Shown here: positions 1 to 8,193 of the stretch, in pieces | Numbering within the stretch: position 1 is the stretch's first letter | How the letters are laid out: the number at the start of each line of letters is the position of its first letter | Notes under the pieces: model-generated | Database searches by the model: none | What the model saw: the letters and a program-made list of their open reading frames with translations, nothing else | Told to the model about the DNA's origin: nothing | Position numbers and translations under genes: made by a program | Assembly: GCF_003590945.1 (NCBI RefSeq) | Contig: NZ_QYUK01000011.1 | Coordinates: forward strand, 3,628,909 to 3,692,908 | Reading direction: 5' to 3' | Origin: Oleomonas cavernae | GTDB lineage: Bacteria > Pseudomonadota > Alphaproteobacteria > Zavarziniales > Zavarziniaceae | Length of the DNA: 64,000 bases

Positions 1-687
1 GCGTCCGTTGCCGACTTCGGCGAACGGTTGCGCGGCCAGCGGGACAACCTCGATCTGCTGATCAACAATGCCGGTGTGATGGTGCCGCCGCAGCGCCAGG
101 AAACGGTGGACGGTTTCGAATTGCAGTTCGGCACCAACCATCTCGGCCACTTCGCGCTCACGGGTCAGCTCATGCCGCTTCTGCGCAAGGGCAGGGATGC
201 GCGCGTGGTCACGCTGTCGAGCATTGCCGCGCGCAACGGGGCGATCGACTTCGACGATCTCAACGCGGAGAAGAGCTACCGGCCGATGCCGGTCTACAGC
301 CAGTCGAAACTCGCCTGTCTGATGTTTGCCTTCGAGTTGCAGCGGCGCAGTGACGCGGGGGCGTGGGGCATCACCAGCATCGCCGCGCATCCGGGCATTT
401 CCCGCACGGACCTTTTGCACAACGCTCCCGGCCGTTGGAGTGCCATGGGCGTGGCGCGATCCTTGTTCTGGTTCCTGTTCCAGCCCGTGGCGCAGGGCGC
501 GCTCCCGACGCTGTTTGCCGCCACCGCGCCTCTTGCCAAGGCCGGCGCCTATTACGGCCCGGACAGGATGAGCGAAACGCGGGGGCACCCGGCCCTGTCA
601 AAAGTCCCGCCGCAAGCGTTGGACCGGGCTGCTGCCGCGCGTCTCTGGGACATCTCGCAAGCGCTGACCGCGGTCCGCTTCGGCTAG
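1..687 (+). CDS. Short-chain dehydrogenase/reductase, 5' end outside window
   Basis: This is the C-terminal 228 residues of an NAD(P)-dependent oxidoreductase of the SDR superfamily; the reading frame is open to the first base, so the nucleotide-binding start lies upstream of the window. Visible family marks are the NNAG motif that follows beta-strand 4 and the catalytic pair in YSQSK (YxxxK), with a serine-rich strand (TLSSIAA) before it. The HPG segment after the active site and the overall spacing resemble retinol dehydrogenase/WW-oxidoreductase-like SDRs. The substrate cannot be told from sequence. It ends about 95 bases before the mini-island that follows. Confidence 0.85.
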   Translation, partial: ASVADFGERLRGQRDNLDLLINNAGVMVPPQRQETVDGFELQFGTNHLGHFALTGQLMPLLRKGRDARVVTLSSIAARNGAIDFDDLNAEKSYRPMPVYSQSKLACLMFAFELQRRSDAGAWGITSIAAHPGISRTDLLHNAPGRWSAMGVARSLFWFLFQPVAQGALPTLFAATAPLAKAGAYYGPDRMSETRGHPALSKVPPQALDRAAAARLWDISQALTAVRFG

Positions 688-783
688 CCACTTCAAGCTC
701 GGCACGCATTCGAGCCAGGTCGATGCGACAGGCAGGAGCGCGCTTCGGCCGATGTGCCAGGGCTTGTTCCGGAATGGCAGGAT

Positions 784-830
784 TTGGCGCGCCCGAAGAG
801 ATTCGAACTCCTGACCCCCAGATTCGTAGT
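784..830 (-). repeat. Left copy of 47-bp direct repeat: 3' fragment of tRNA-Arg(ACG)
   Basis: These 47 bases are identical to the 3' part (anticodon-loop edge, variable loop, T arm, acceptor 3' strand and CCA) of the complete tRNA-Arg(ACG) gene about 2 kb to the right. The match stops abruptly within the anticodon loop, so this copy is not a tRNA gene. Such fragments mark the far attachment site of an element that integrated into a tRNA 3' end. No integrase remains inside the interval, so the element is either decayed or mobilised in trans. Confidence 0.85.
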
Positions 831-841
831 GCGGCCGGTCA

Positions 842-1462
842 TCAAGAATCAGACTCGACGATGCCGACATGCAACTCGTTCAGTACCGCGGCCAGTCCCG
901 GAGCCTCGATCAGCTTCATCTTCCGGGCCACATGCAGCTTAACAATCGAATGGTCGAAAACCGCCAGGTTGGTTCGCCCATTGAGCCGCGAAGGAAAAAT
1001 GATGCCGTCGACCTTTTCAGGATGATCATGAAAGGCGACAGACCAAGCTCGCGCCAGCCTCTGATCGGTTGCCTTCGCGACATCGCTGGGAACACCCATA
1101 ACGATGGCGCCATCCGCGCGGAGATCGACCGTCTTGAGCGGCGTGACGACCTCGATTTCCGCATATTCCCGTGCATGGAATTCCGCTTCCGCGATCGGCA
1201 GATCGCCGATCATGCCGTCGCGCTGATCACGCAGCAGTGCTTCCAGGAAGCAGACCTTCAGCGTCTCGCCCAAATACAGGACGCCGAACCGGTTGGCGGC
1301 GATGCGGCGGCGTGGATCACTGAACCGGCTCGGCGTCTTGCCGAAGCCCAGCGGGTCCGGATAGAGCCCCAGATAAATACGACCGAACTGATGTCCGGCC
1401 GGTACCGTATGCAGCCGAAGGCTCGCACTTGCGAAGTCCTTCGGCGGAAGAACCTTCACCAT
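842..1462 (-). CDS. RES-domain toxin of a RES/Xre toxin-antitoxin pair
   Basis: A 206-residue RES-fold protein. Members studied elsewhere degrade NAD+ and stop growth until neutralised by an Xre-type antitoxin. The signature order is visible: arginine in SRFSDPR near residue 45, then the strand GVLYLGET, then glutamate in CFLEALL about 25 residues later, and a late serine in the second half (LARAWS...). The N-terminal LRLHTVPAG is also typical. Its ATG abuts the stop codon of the upstream antitoxin gene, so the two are co-transcribed in the usual antitoxin-first order. It is the cargo of the tRNA-bounded mini-island. Confidence 0.85.
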   Translation of the reverse strand: MVKVLPPKDFASASLRLHTVPAGHQFGRIYLGLYPDPLGFGKTPSRFSDPRRRIAANRFGVLYLGETLKVCFLEALLRDQRDGMIGDLPIAEAEFHAREYAEIEVVTPLKTVDLRADGAIVMGVPSDVAKATDQRLARAWSVAFHDHPEKVDGIIFPSRLNGRTNLAVFDHSIVKLHVARKMKLIEAPGLAAVLNELHVGIVESDS

Positions 1463-2209
1463 TTACCGGAAATCTCTCCCGGCGCTCTCGGCGGCCTCGA
1501 GCACGGCCGTCGTTTTCCCTCGCTCAAGGGCCTGGCGCCCAGTCAGCCCATTGAGTTCACCATGGGGCTGCACCAGAAAGCGATAGACTGCCCAAGGGCC
1601 ACCCAGTCGCTCGTGCAACGCCGCAAGCTCGGCATAGGGTTTGCCATCGGCATCGAGCTGCCAAACCGGAAAGCGGAAGCCGCGCTTCGCGCCATCCAGC
1701 CCCAGAACCTGGCCACTCCGGCGCTTCGTGTTTACCGTCACCCGGGTCGTGCCGAGCAATTCGGCGAAGCCATCGGCGCTCAGCATGTCGTCCCCGCCGA
1801 GAATCTCTGCCGCCTTCAGGCGGCCACGCGCACGCGCGGCGGCCAGTGCATCATTCAGTTCGGCACCCGCTGCACCCGCCTCTTGCGCCACCGGCACAGC
1901 CGACCCGACGACCTCCTCGACCAGGGTCACCACCATCTCGCCTTCGGGATCGACATCGACTCGGAAACTAACCGGCTGGCCGGCCGCGCGACTCTTGACG
2001 AGCGCGTCGCCATATCCTTGCAGAAGCGCCGTCATCCGCTTGGGGCTGCTGGTAAGCGCCTTCGTCGCATTGTCCGGGACCTTCAGCTTGAATCCGGTCG
2101 TGCCCTTCGGCAACGTGGGTCCAAGGCTAAAAAAAGCTGTGGTCAGGGTGGGCTTCGCATGCGGCCCAGAACCACTCCATGCGCCAATCTTGGATTTTGG
2201 GGATGCCAT
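1463..2209 (-). CDS. Antitoxin of RES/Xre pair (MbcA/ParS/Xre-like)
   Basis: 248 residues. The C-terminal half carries the MbcA/ParS/Xre antitoxin toxin-binding region: a small helical DNA-binding part (SADGFAELLGTTRVTVNTKR, about 143-162) followed by a C-terminal helical segment with AVYRFLVQPHGELNGLTG, which in this family contacts the RES toxin. The N-terminal 130 residues are a less common extension. I chose the second ATG because a GGAGGTAGAGG ribosome-binding site sits just before it; an ATG 33 bases upstream is possible. Expected role: bind and neutralise the toxin encoded next and repress its own promoter. Confidence 0.75.
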   Translation of the reverse strand: MASPKSKIGAWSGSGPHAKPTLTTAFFSLGPTLPKGTTGFKLKVPDNATKALTSSPKRMTALLQGYGDALVKSRAAGQPVSFRVDVDPEGEMVVTLVEEVVGSAVPVAQEAGAAGAELNDALAAARARGRLKAAEILGGDDMLSADGFAELLGTTRVTVNTKRRSGQVLGLDGAKRGFRFPVWQLDADGKPYAELAALHERLGGPWAVYRFLVQPHGELNGLTGRQALERGKTTAVLEAAESAGRDFR

Positions 2210-2242
2210 GCCTCTACCTCCGCCGAAATATATATATGGCAA

Positions 2243-2757
2243 AGGTCGATAAGTTCGTCAAGTTCGTATAGCTTGCTCCCTTCGCCCCAGACACACATCA
2301 TAGAGGTCGGAGAGCCTATCCAGGAAAACGAGCGCAAAGCCCCGAGAGCGGCTGCGCAGGCGGAGTTGAACAGGCCGCAGGAAGCCGTCACGGCAATGGT
2401 CGTCGACATTCACGACCGGACGGCGCAGCTGCCTCCTGGCATGGTGATCGGCGCCCCGGTGCTGATTCACAGCAGGGCAATCGGCCCAAACCGCTCACCG
2501 CCGTTGATCAACCGCAAGACTCCCATCGCCGATGCGGTCGCTGCCTGGTTTTCAAAGCGCCACCCAGACTTCTCTTCCCACATGATTGAGGCTTTGGATG
2601 GTGCAGCTGTCGAGGTGAGCCAAAAGCGCTGGGGCAGGTTCGACTGACGGCAGACGAGGCAGCCCTACCCGACGAGAATCCATCGACCAAAACCGTTGGA
2701 AAACCGTTTTGGTTTTCAAGATTCAAGCGGTGATTTCCGCTAGATCATTGATAAAGA
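2243..2757. other. Right part of mini-island without a convincing gene
   Basis: About 500 bases between the antitoxin promoter and the tRNA. Near the antitoxin the DNA is AT-rich (a run of alternating TA around 2229-2236), fitting a promoter. The rest has open frames on the plus strand ending at 2647 but none with a recognisable domain, ribosome-binding site or consistent codon bias. It may hold remnants of the lost mobility genes. Confidence 0.4.
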
Positions 2758-2804
2758 TTGGCGCGCCCGAAGAGATTCGAACTCCTGACCCCCAGATTCG
2801 TAGT
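2758..2804 (-). repeat. Right copy of 47-bp direct repeat within tRNA-Arg(ACG)
   Basis: Identical to the fragment at 784-830, from the base after CCA to the anticodon loop. Together the two copies bound about 2 kb of inserted DNA carrying the RES/Xre pair. Confidence 0.85.
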
Positions 2805-2835
2805 CTGGTGCTCTATCCAGCTGAGCTACGGGCGC
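2759..2835 (-). tRNA. tRNA-Arg, anticodon ACG
   Basis: A 77-base cloverleaf on the minus strand with 7-bp acceptor stem (GCGCCCG/CGGGCGC), D arm GCTC...GAGC, anticodon stem CCAGA/TCTGG with loop CTACGAA (anticodon ACG, read as ICG after deamination), T arm with TTCGAAT loop, discriminator G and encoded CCA. It is the intact copy; its 3' 47 bases recur at the left border of the mini-island, so integration here preserved the gene. Confidence 0.97.
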
Positions 2836-3179
2836 GCGACCGTCATGCGGGGTGTCCCGCTTGCGAGGCCGGGAAGCTAGCCGAAGCGGCTGCGCCATGC
2901 AACACCCTTCGCGTCAAAAAAACCGATCGACCGCCGGGGCCTGCACCGGGCCCCGGGTGCGCCGCGATGCCGCAGTGCCGCGACCTTCTTGCAACGACAT
3001 GAAATCTTTCGGCTTTGGGCGCTTGTGGCCCCTTACCCCTTTGGCTAGTATCCCCTCGGCTAATGGGGGACCTGCAGGGTGAGGTTTGGCTTGGCGTACC
3101 GATCGACCCTGGCATCTTGTCGGGCAACGGGGCGAAGCCGGGCAGCGCTGTCCCACCGATAAAAGACGAGTGGACCGGG

Positions 3180-4364
3180 ATGGCTTTTGCGACCGATCGT
3201 GCCTTTGATGCTGCCGCGATGATCGCCGCCGCCAGTGCCAGCCGGCGCGCGCCCGGCCAACATACTCCGGCGGCGCGGCGCCTGCTGGGTGTCGCGGCAA
3301 TTTCCCTGGGCCTCGCCGGCCTTGGCGGCTGCAGCTGGGTGACCCAGGCAACCTATCCCGGCGGCGGCAGTGCCAGCAGTTCCAGCGCCTCGGCGACCGG
3401 CGGCTTCGAGATTTCCTCCACCGGCACCATCGTCGGCCGCAAGGTCGAACAGCTCAATGGCGACCTGACCCGCCTCAAGGGCAATGTCCAGGCCCAGCAG
3501 CAGAACTACGACACACTCCTGGCCCAGACCATCCGCGCTTCCGAGGCCTATCACGGCGTCGTCGCCGCGATCCAGGCGCGGCTGCAACTGGGCACCACGC
3601 CCGGCAACCCGCTGCTGGTCCAGCAGTGGAACCAGGCCCAGCGCGAACTCGACGCCCTGACCGGCAGCGTCACCCAACTGGGCGAACTCGCCAACGGCGT
3701 CTCGGGCTCGTCCACGTCCGCCGCCTATCTGCTCGACTCGACCCAGGCGGCGCTCGGCCTGTCGGGCGGTATCGACCAGGACCGGGTCGCCCTCAACATG
3801 ATCGAGGACGATACCGCGCGCCTGCTGGTGCGCATCGACCGCCTGCTCAGTTCGCTGTCGGACCAGATCTCACGCCAGACCGTCTATGTCTCGGGCGAGC
3901 GCGGCAACCTCACCACCCTGGCGCTGGCGATCAAGAACGGCGAGCTCTACGGCGAATCGATCACCACCCGCAGCTTCACGCCCGGCCGCGTTTCGGCCAA
4001 CCCCGGCTATTACGACCAAGCCCAGCCCGCCCGCACCGGCGGCGCCTCCGCCGTGCTCGACGATCGCCGCCCGCTGGTGGTGATCCGCTTCGACCAGCAG
4101 GACGTCGCCTATCAGCAGGCGCTCTACACCGCCGTCAGCAAGGTGCTGGAACGCCGGCCCGAGACCGGCTTCGACCTGGTCGCGGTCTCGCCCTCGGGCG
4201 GCACGGCGGCCGAGGTGGCGATGAACCAGACCCGCTCCAAGCAGAACGCCCAGGGCGTCCTGCGCACCCTGACCGACATGGGCCTGCCCTCCGACCGGGT
4301 CTCGGTCGCGGCGACCACCAGCGGCGATGCCGACGTGCCCGAGGTGCGGGTCTACATCCGCTGA
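3180..4364 (+). CDS. Outer-membrane-type lipoprotein with coiled coil and OmpA-like C-terminus
   Basis: 394 residues. A long, charged N-region leads to a hydrophobic stretch ending in LGLAGLGGC at residues 43-51, a lipobox with the lipidated cysteine at 51. Then comes a low-complexity Ser/Gly linker, a helical Gln-rich region (about 85-200) likely to form coiled coils, a variable segment with Tyr/Gly, and a C-terminal domain (about 300-394) whose SKQNAQGVLRTLTDMGLPSDRV and following strands resemble the OmpA peptidoglycan-binding fold. I picked the ATG at the start of MAFATDRAF because the longer upstream reading has no signal-like sequence. The function is unknown; an envelope-tethering role is an inference. 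Confidence 0.7.
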   Translation: MAFATDRAFDAAAMIAAASASRRAPGQHTPAARRLLGVAAISLGLAGLGGCSWVTQATYPGGGSASSSSASATGGFEISSTGTIVGRKVEQLNGDLTRLKGNVQAQQQNYDTLLAQTIRASEAYHGVVAAIQARLQLGTTPGNPLLVQQWNQAQRELDALTGSVTQLGELANGVSGSSTSAAYLLDSTQAALGLSGGIDQDRVALNMIEDDTARLLVRIDRLLSSLSDQISRQTVYVSGERGNLTTLALAIKNGELYGESITTRSFTPGRVSANPGYYDQAQPARTGGASAVLDDRRPLVVIRFDQQDVAYQQALYTAVSKVLERRPETGFDLVAVSPSGGTAAEVAMNQTRSKQNAQGVLRTLTDMGLPSDRVSVAATTSGDADVPEVRVYIR

Positions 4365-5393
4365 TCAGCGGCCCCAGGCCTCCCTGTAGGATTTGAGCGC
4401 GCCGAGCGTGGCGGCGGCATAGACACCGCGCGCGGTTGCCCGGGCCAGGCATTCCGCCGCCAGGTGGCCCAGCCGGGCGATGCCCAGCGGCGCCGGCGTG
4501 TCCAGTTGCCGCCGGCCGGTCGAGATCGCAAATACCGTGTCGCCGTCGAACGGCGTGTGGGCCGGGCGCAGCGCCCGCGCCAGGCCGTCCTGGGCCATGA
4601 TCGCAAAGCGGGTCGCCTGCGCCTTATCCAGCGCCACGTTGGTCGCCACCACGGCGATGGTGGTATGGCCGGCCAGGATGAGCTTGCCTTCTTCCGGCAG
4701 GTCGTAGGCCGGCGGCCGGGCCAGGTCTGCCGCCGATGGCCGCACCCCGCCGAATTCGTCGCCCCATTCGAACGGCCAGGCCCAGAACACCGGGCTGCCG
4801 GGCATGGTGGCGCTGCCGACGGCATTGACCGCCACCAGGGCGCCTACCTCGATCCCGTCGATCACCACCGAGGCGGAGCCGAGCCCGCCTTTCAACCGCC
4901 CGCAGGCGGCCCCCAGGCCAGCCCCGACGTTGCCCAGGGCGAAATCATGATCGACCCGGCCCAACGCCTCGAAGCCCAGGCGACGGTAGGGCGGCACGAC
5001 GCCCCAGGCCTTGTCGCCGCCATTGCCCAGGTCGTAGAGGATCGCCGACGGCACCACAGGGATCGCCATCGGGGCACTGGGCAGCTTCAGGCCGACGCCC
5101 CGGGCCGACAGCTCTGCCACCACCCCGTCCGCCGCGGCCAGGCCGAAGACAGACCCGCCCGACAGCACCACGGCATGGAATTCCTGCAGGAAATTGACCG
5201 GATCGAGGGCATCGGTCTCGCGCGTGCCGGGTGCGCCGCCGCGCTGGTCGACCGCCATCACCACCGGCCCGTCGGGCAGCACCACGGTCACGCCGGTGCG
5301 GGCGCCCTGGTCCTGGGCATTGCCGACCCGCAGCCCGGCGACATCGGTGATCAGGTTGCGGGGGCCGGGCCTCGGGCTTGGCGGGGCACTCAT
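4365..5393 (-). CDS. P1-family (DmpA-type) aminopeptidase/esterase
   Basis: 342 residues of the peptidase family S58/P1, self-processing N-terminal-nucleophile hydrolases that release D- or L-amino acids or beta-peptides. Family features are NLITDVAGLRVG at the start, the glycine-rich VLSGGSVFGLAAADG, and the processing region VAVNAVGS, where cleavage before serine normally exposes the nucleophile. There is no signal peptide, so it is probably cytoplasmic. Its ATG overlaps the stop of the upstream ParA-like gene by four bases (ATGA), so the two form an operon. The stop abuts that of the convergent lipoprotein gene. Confidence 0.85.
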   Translation of the reverse strand: MSAPPSPRPGPRNLITDVAGLRVGNAQDQGARTGVTVVLPDGPVVMAVDQRGGAPGTRETDALDPVNFLQEFHAVVLSGGSVFGLAAADGVVAELSARGVGLKLPSAPMAIPVVPSAILYDLGNGGDKAWGVVPPYRRLGFEALGRVDHDFALGNVGAGLGAACGRLKGGLGSASVVIDGIEVGALVAVNAVGSATMPGSPVFWAWPFEWGDEFGGVRPSAADLARPPAYDLPEEGKLILAGHTTIAVVATNVALDKAQATRFAIMAQDGLARALRPAHTPFDGDTVFAISTGRRQLDTPAPLGIARLGHLAAECLARATARGVYAAATLGALKSYREAWGR

Positions 5394-6034
5394 TTCCGTG
5401 CCGCGAAGCGCTCCACCACTTCCTGGGCCAGGGCCCGCACCTCCTCGGCCGCCGGGCTCTTGCTCGCGGATTCGGTGACGCCCAGGCCGTCGAGCAGGCT
5501 GGCGGCGAAGGCGGTGCGATTGCCCAGGCGCGCCAGGGCCACGGGATAGGCCGCCTTGGCGATCTCGCGCAGCACCTGTTCGTTCAGGTTGCCGCGCGGC
5601 GACACGCGGTTCAGCACCAGCAGGAACGGCACCTTGGTCGACGTGGCGAGGTCCAGGGTCGGCTTGGTCGCCCACATGTCCATGGGGCTGAGCTGCATCG
5701 GTACCAGCATCAGGTCGGCGGCGCGGATGGCGGTCTTGGCCGTGCTTTCGGTATGGGGCGGGCTGTCCACCACCACGATGTCGGCTTCCCGCTTGGCCCG
5801 GTCGATCTCGCTCCCCGCCTTCCAGCCCGGCGCGGCCTTCACCGCGATCGCGACATTGCCGGCGCCGAAGGCGGCGCGCACCCGCACCCAGGCCGCCAGG
5901 CTCTGCTGCGGATCGGTGTCGACGACGCAGACCTTGTGCCCCATCTCGGCCAGGGCGACCGCCAGGTGGGCCGCCACCGTGGTCTTGCCCGCCCCGCCCT
6001 TCTGCTGCGCAACCGTCACCACCTTTGCCGCCAT
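5390..6034 (-). CDS. ParA/MinD-family ATPase (orphan)
   Basis: 214 residues. It begins with the deviant Walker A motif QQKGGAGKTT of ParA-type ATPases, followed by VDTDPQQSLAAW and the Walker B-like VVVDSPPHTE. No parB or centromere-like repeats lie nearby, so it is an orphan ParA, a class used to position cytoplasmic cargo or act as small partitioning ATPases. Translational coupling to the P1 peptidase suggests they work together, but the target is not evident. I used the ATG just before AAKVVTVAQQ; a longer start would add about 59 residues with no family match. Confidence 0.8.
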   Translation of the reverse strand: MAAKVVTVAQQKGGAGKTTVAAHLAVALAEMGHKVCVVDTDPQQSLAAWVRVRAAFGAGNVAIAVKAAPGWKAGSEIDRAKREADIVVVDSPPHTESTAKTAIRAADLMLVPMQLSPMDMWATKPTLDLATSTKVPFLLVLNRVSPRGNLNEQVLREIAKAAYPVALARLGNRTAFAASLLDGLGVTESASKSPAAEEVRALAQEVVERFAARK

Positions 6035-6243
6035 GGAATCCCCCGATTCTCTGCCGCGAGCCGCCGCTGCATTGCGCAATAGAATGCGTTGCTGTGCAAA
6101 TGACGCAAGCGTGAAAGTCCTTGAAAACCGCGTCGCGGCATTGTCGGCGGCGACGATCCGAGTCATCCTCTCCGCTCCCCCGATCACGGCTTTCCGGTGC
6201 GCTTGCGCCATGACCCGGACATGGTTCGATTAGGAGGGCAGCG

Positions 6244-7185
6244 ATGGGCGACACTCCCAGCAAATACGATACCGACTGGTTCACCGACGCCGATGAACTG
6301 GGCAAGCCGCAGACGGGCCTGGGCAAACGGGATGCCGCCGCCGTCGACAAGGCCAAGGGCATGGCCGATGCCTTCGGCAAGCGCGGCGGCAAGGGCCTGT
6401 GGCCCCATGTCGAGCGGGCCAAGGTCGCGGCCGGGCTGAAATACCGCCTCGACAACCCGGACAGTTTCAACCAGGGCCAGACCTGGCTGTGCGGCATTGC
6501 CACCTTCGTCCGCGTCTGGGCCTATGACCACCCGGTCGAATACGTCCAACTGGCCGCCGACCTGTTCGAGAAGGGCGAAGGCTGGCTGAAGGGCGGGCCC
6601 AAGACCCTGGTCGACAAGCGCAGCGACGGCGAGAAGATCACCGCCTCGCCCGACCTGCTGAATTCCGCCGTCGCCCGGATCAGCGAGAAGGAAAGCCTGG
6701 ACCATGCCGACTGGGTGGTGCTGGCCGCGATCCGGGAAAGCTTCAATTCGGTCTTCGCCTATGGCGCCGACGAAGGCCCGTTCCACATCAAGGCCTGGAA
6801 TTTTCCCAGCGACGTGGTGCGCGAATTCAAGGCCGGCGGCTATTCCCGGGTAATTTCCAAGGCCGATGGCTTAGGCGGTGGCGGCTACAACAATTTCGTC
6901 GAGGCGACCGACCTCTACGACCGCGGCTGGCGGGTCATCCTGCTGATCAAGTCCGACCTGCTCAAGGCCAGCGCCTTCCAGAACCCGGGCGCGGTGCGCA
7001 CCTCGGACCACTGGGTGGGGCTGAATTCGACCGTGTTCATGTCGCTGCCCGGCCCCAATTGCCAGGTCGACCGCTTCGAGGTCTATTCCTGGGACGGCCC
7101 GCACTTCATCCCGCCGGTCGGCCAGAAGATGGCCTTCTCGCTGTTCGACAAATACTATTTCGGCTTCGTCGCCGGGCTGCATTGA
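6244..7185 (+). CDS. Uncharacterised protein with possible papain-like cysteine peptidase residues
   Basis: 313 residues, no signal peptide or membrane segment, strong ribosome-binding site (AGGAGGGCAGCG) before the ATG. I do not recognise a named family. A pattern consistent with a papain-like fold can be traced: [13 protein letters not shown] with Gln77/Gln79 before Cys83 at a helix start, SDHWVGL with His256, and YSWD with Asp284. The charged N-terminal 60 residues look like a leader or linker. The layout recalls secreted effectors and bacteriocin-like peptidases, but no secretion or immunity gene is adjacent. Assignment of the catalytic residues is inference from spacing only. Confidence 0.45.
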   Translation: MGDTPSKYDTDWFTDADELGKPQTGLGKRDAAAVDKAKGMADAFGKRGGKGLWPHVERAKVAAGLKYRLDNPDSFNQGQTWLCGIATFVRVWAYDHPVEYVQLAADLFEKGEGWLKGGPKTLVDKRSDGEKITASPDLLNSAVARISEKESLDHADWVVLAAIRESFNSVFAYGADEGPFHIKAWNFPSDVVREFKAGGYSRVISKADGLGGGGYNNFVEATDLYDRGWRVILLIKSDLLKASAFQNPGAVRTSDHWVGLNSTVFMSLPGPNCQVDRFEVYSWDGPHFIPPVGQKMAFSLFDKYYFGFVAGLH

Positions 7186-7208
7186 GGGGCCTTGGCCCGA
7201 TCATCCGG

Positions 7209-7237
7209 TTGACTTCAAGGCGCTGCCCCCGTATAGA
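7209..7237 (+). promoter_or_regulatory. Sigma-70-type promoter for the rpmH operon
   Basis: TTGACT, 17-base spacer, TATAGA: close to consensus. It lies about 70 bases before the L34 start and would drive rpmH, rnpA, yidD, yidC and the genes after them. Confidence 0.75.
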
Positions 7238-7304
7238 CCGGGGCTCGTTTTCGACGGCGGCCCTTGCCCGAGGGTCTCGCCTGCTATCGATATGGAGTAA
7301 TCCG

Positions 7305-7439
7305 GTGAAGCGGACCTATCAACCCAGCGCCCTGGTGCGCAAGCGCCGTCACGGCTTCCGTTCGCGCATGTCGACCGTCGGCGGTCGCGTGGTGCTGGCG
7401 CGTCGCCGCGCCAAGGGCCGCAAGCGCCTTTCGGCCTGA
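7305..7439 (+). CDS. rpmH: 50S ribosomal protein L34
   Basis: 44 residues, the usual length, with the conserved start KRTYQPS, the [11 protein letters not shown] core and a basic C-terminus ending KGRKRLSA. It binds 23S rRNA in the large subunit. The start codon is GTG. It heads the conserved rpmH-rnpA-yidD-yidC cluster. Confidence 0.97.
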   Translation: MKRTYQPSALVRKRRHGFRSRMSTVGGRVVLARRRAKGRKRLSA

Positions 7440-7444
7440 CGGCC

Positions 7445-7879
7445 ATGCCGGCCGAACACGGGCCGGCGTCTATTGATCAGCCGCAGCCGGCCCACGACCT
7501 TGAGCAAGAGGTCGCGGTACGGTTGCGGCTCGTTCGCTTGAAGACACGGCAGGAGTTTTTGAGCGTGGCAGGGGCAAGGCGCAAGTTCACCACCCCGGGC
7601 CTGATGCTGCAGGCCATGGCGCAGCCGCAAGGCGATCCGGCATCGGCGCGGGTCGGCTTCACGGCGTCGCGCAAGGTCGGCAACTCGGTCACCCGCAACC
7701 GCGCCAAGCGCCGCCTGCGCGCCCTGGCCGACGAGGTCATCGCCGCCCGTGCCGCCGGCGGCACCGACTATGTGCTGATCTGCCGCCAGGACACCGCCAC
7801 CCGCCCCTATGCCCAGTTGCGCAGCGACCTGGAAGCGGCGCTGGCGCGGCTCAAGCTGCTGCGGGCGCCGGCGCCATGA
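7445..7879 (+). CDS. rnpA: Ribonuclease P protein component
   Basis: 144 residues including an N-terminal extension of about 28 residues before the family core ([10 protein letters not shown]). The signature basic helix is present as [14 protein letters not shown]. It binds the catalytic RNA and helps position the pre-tRNA 5' leader. I used the first ATG five bases after rpmH; a TTG nearer the core is possible, as extended N-termini are common in alphaproteobacterial RnpA. The stop overlaps the yidD start by four bases. Confidence 0.93.
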   Translation: MPAEHGPASIDQPQPAHDLEQEVAVRLRLVRLKTRQEFLSVAGARRKFTTPGLMLQAMAQPQGDPASARVGFTASRKVGNSVTRNRAKRRLRALADEVIAARAAGGTDYVLICRQDTATRPYAQLRSDLEAALARLKLLRAPAP

Positions 7880-8193
7880 CCTGGGCCTCGCGCCTGCTCG
7901 CCGCCGTGCTCAGCCTGCCCGTGCTGATCTGGCGCTATCTCATTTCGCCCGCCATGCCGCCCGCCTGCCGTTATCTGCCCAGTTGCTCGGAATATTCCCT
8001 GGAGGCCCTGCGCGTCCACGGGCCGATCCGCGGCAGCTATCTGACCGTGCGGCGCCTTGCCCGCTGTCATCCCTGGGGCGGCCATGGTTATGACCCAGTA
8101 CCGCCGCGCAATCGCGCGGCACGCCATTCATGCTGCCCCCCGGGCAGTGCCCCCATCACACGCACAGGTGTCGGTGATGCTCGAGAATCGTAA
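7876..8193 (+). CDS. yidD: Membrane protein insertion efficiency factor YidD
   Basis: 105 residues. The N-terminal amphipathic/hydrophobic segment is followed by the family core: [17 protein letters not shown] and [13 protein letters not shown], with the three conserved cysteines. It aids YidC-dependent membrane insertion. It is a little longer than usual because of a Cys/Pro-containing tail after DPVP that overlaps the start of yidC by about 17 bases. Confidence 0.93.
   Translation: MTWASRLLAAVLSLPVLIWRYLISPAMPPACRYLPSCSEYSLEALRVHGPIRGSYLTVRRLARCHPWGGHGYDPVPPRNRAARHSCCPPGSAPITRTGVGDARES

Noticed and set aside
784-830. A second tRNA-Arg gene
   Set aside because: The 5' half of the tRNA is missing; only the 3' 47 bases are present.
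869-2647. A 592-codon open frame on the plus strand
   Set aside because: It is the antisense of the RES toxin and antitoxin genes, which have domains and ribosome-binding sites; high GC makes long antisense frames common here.
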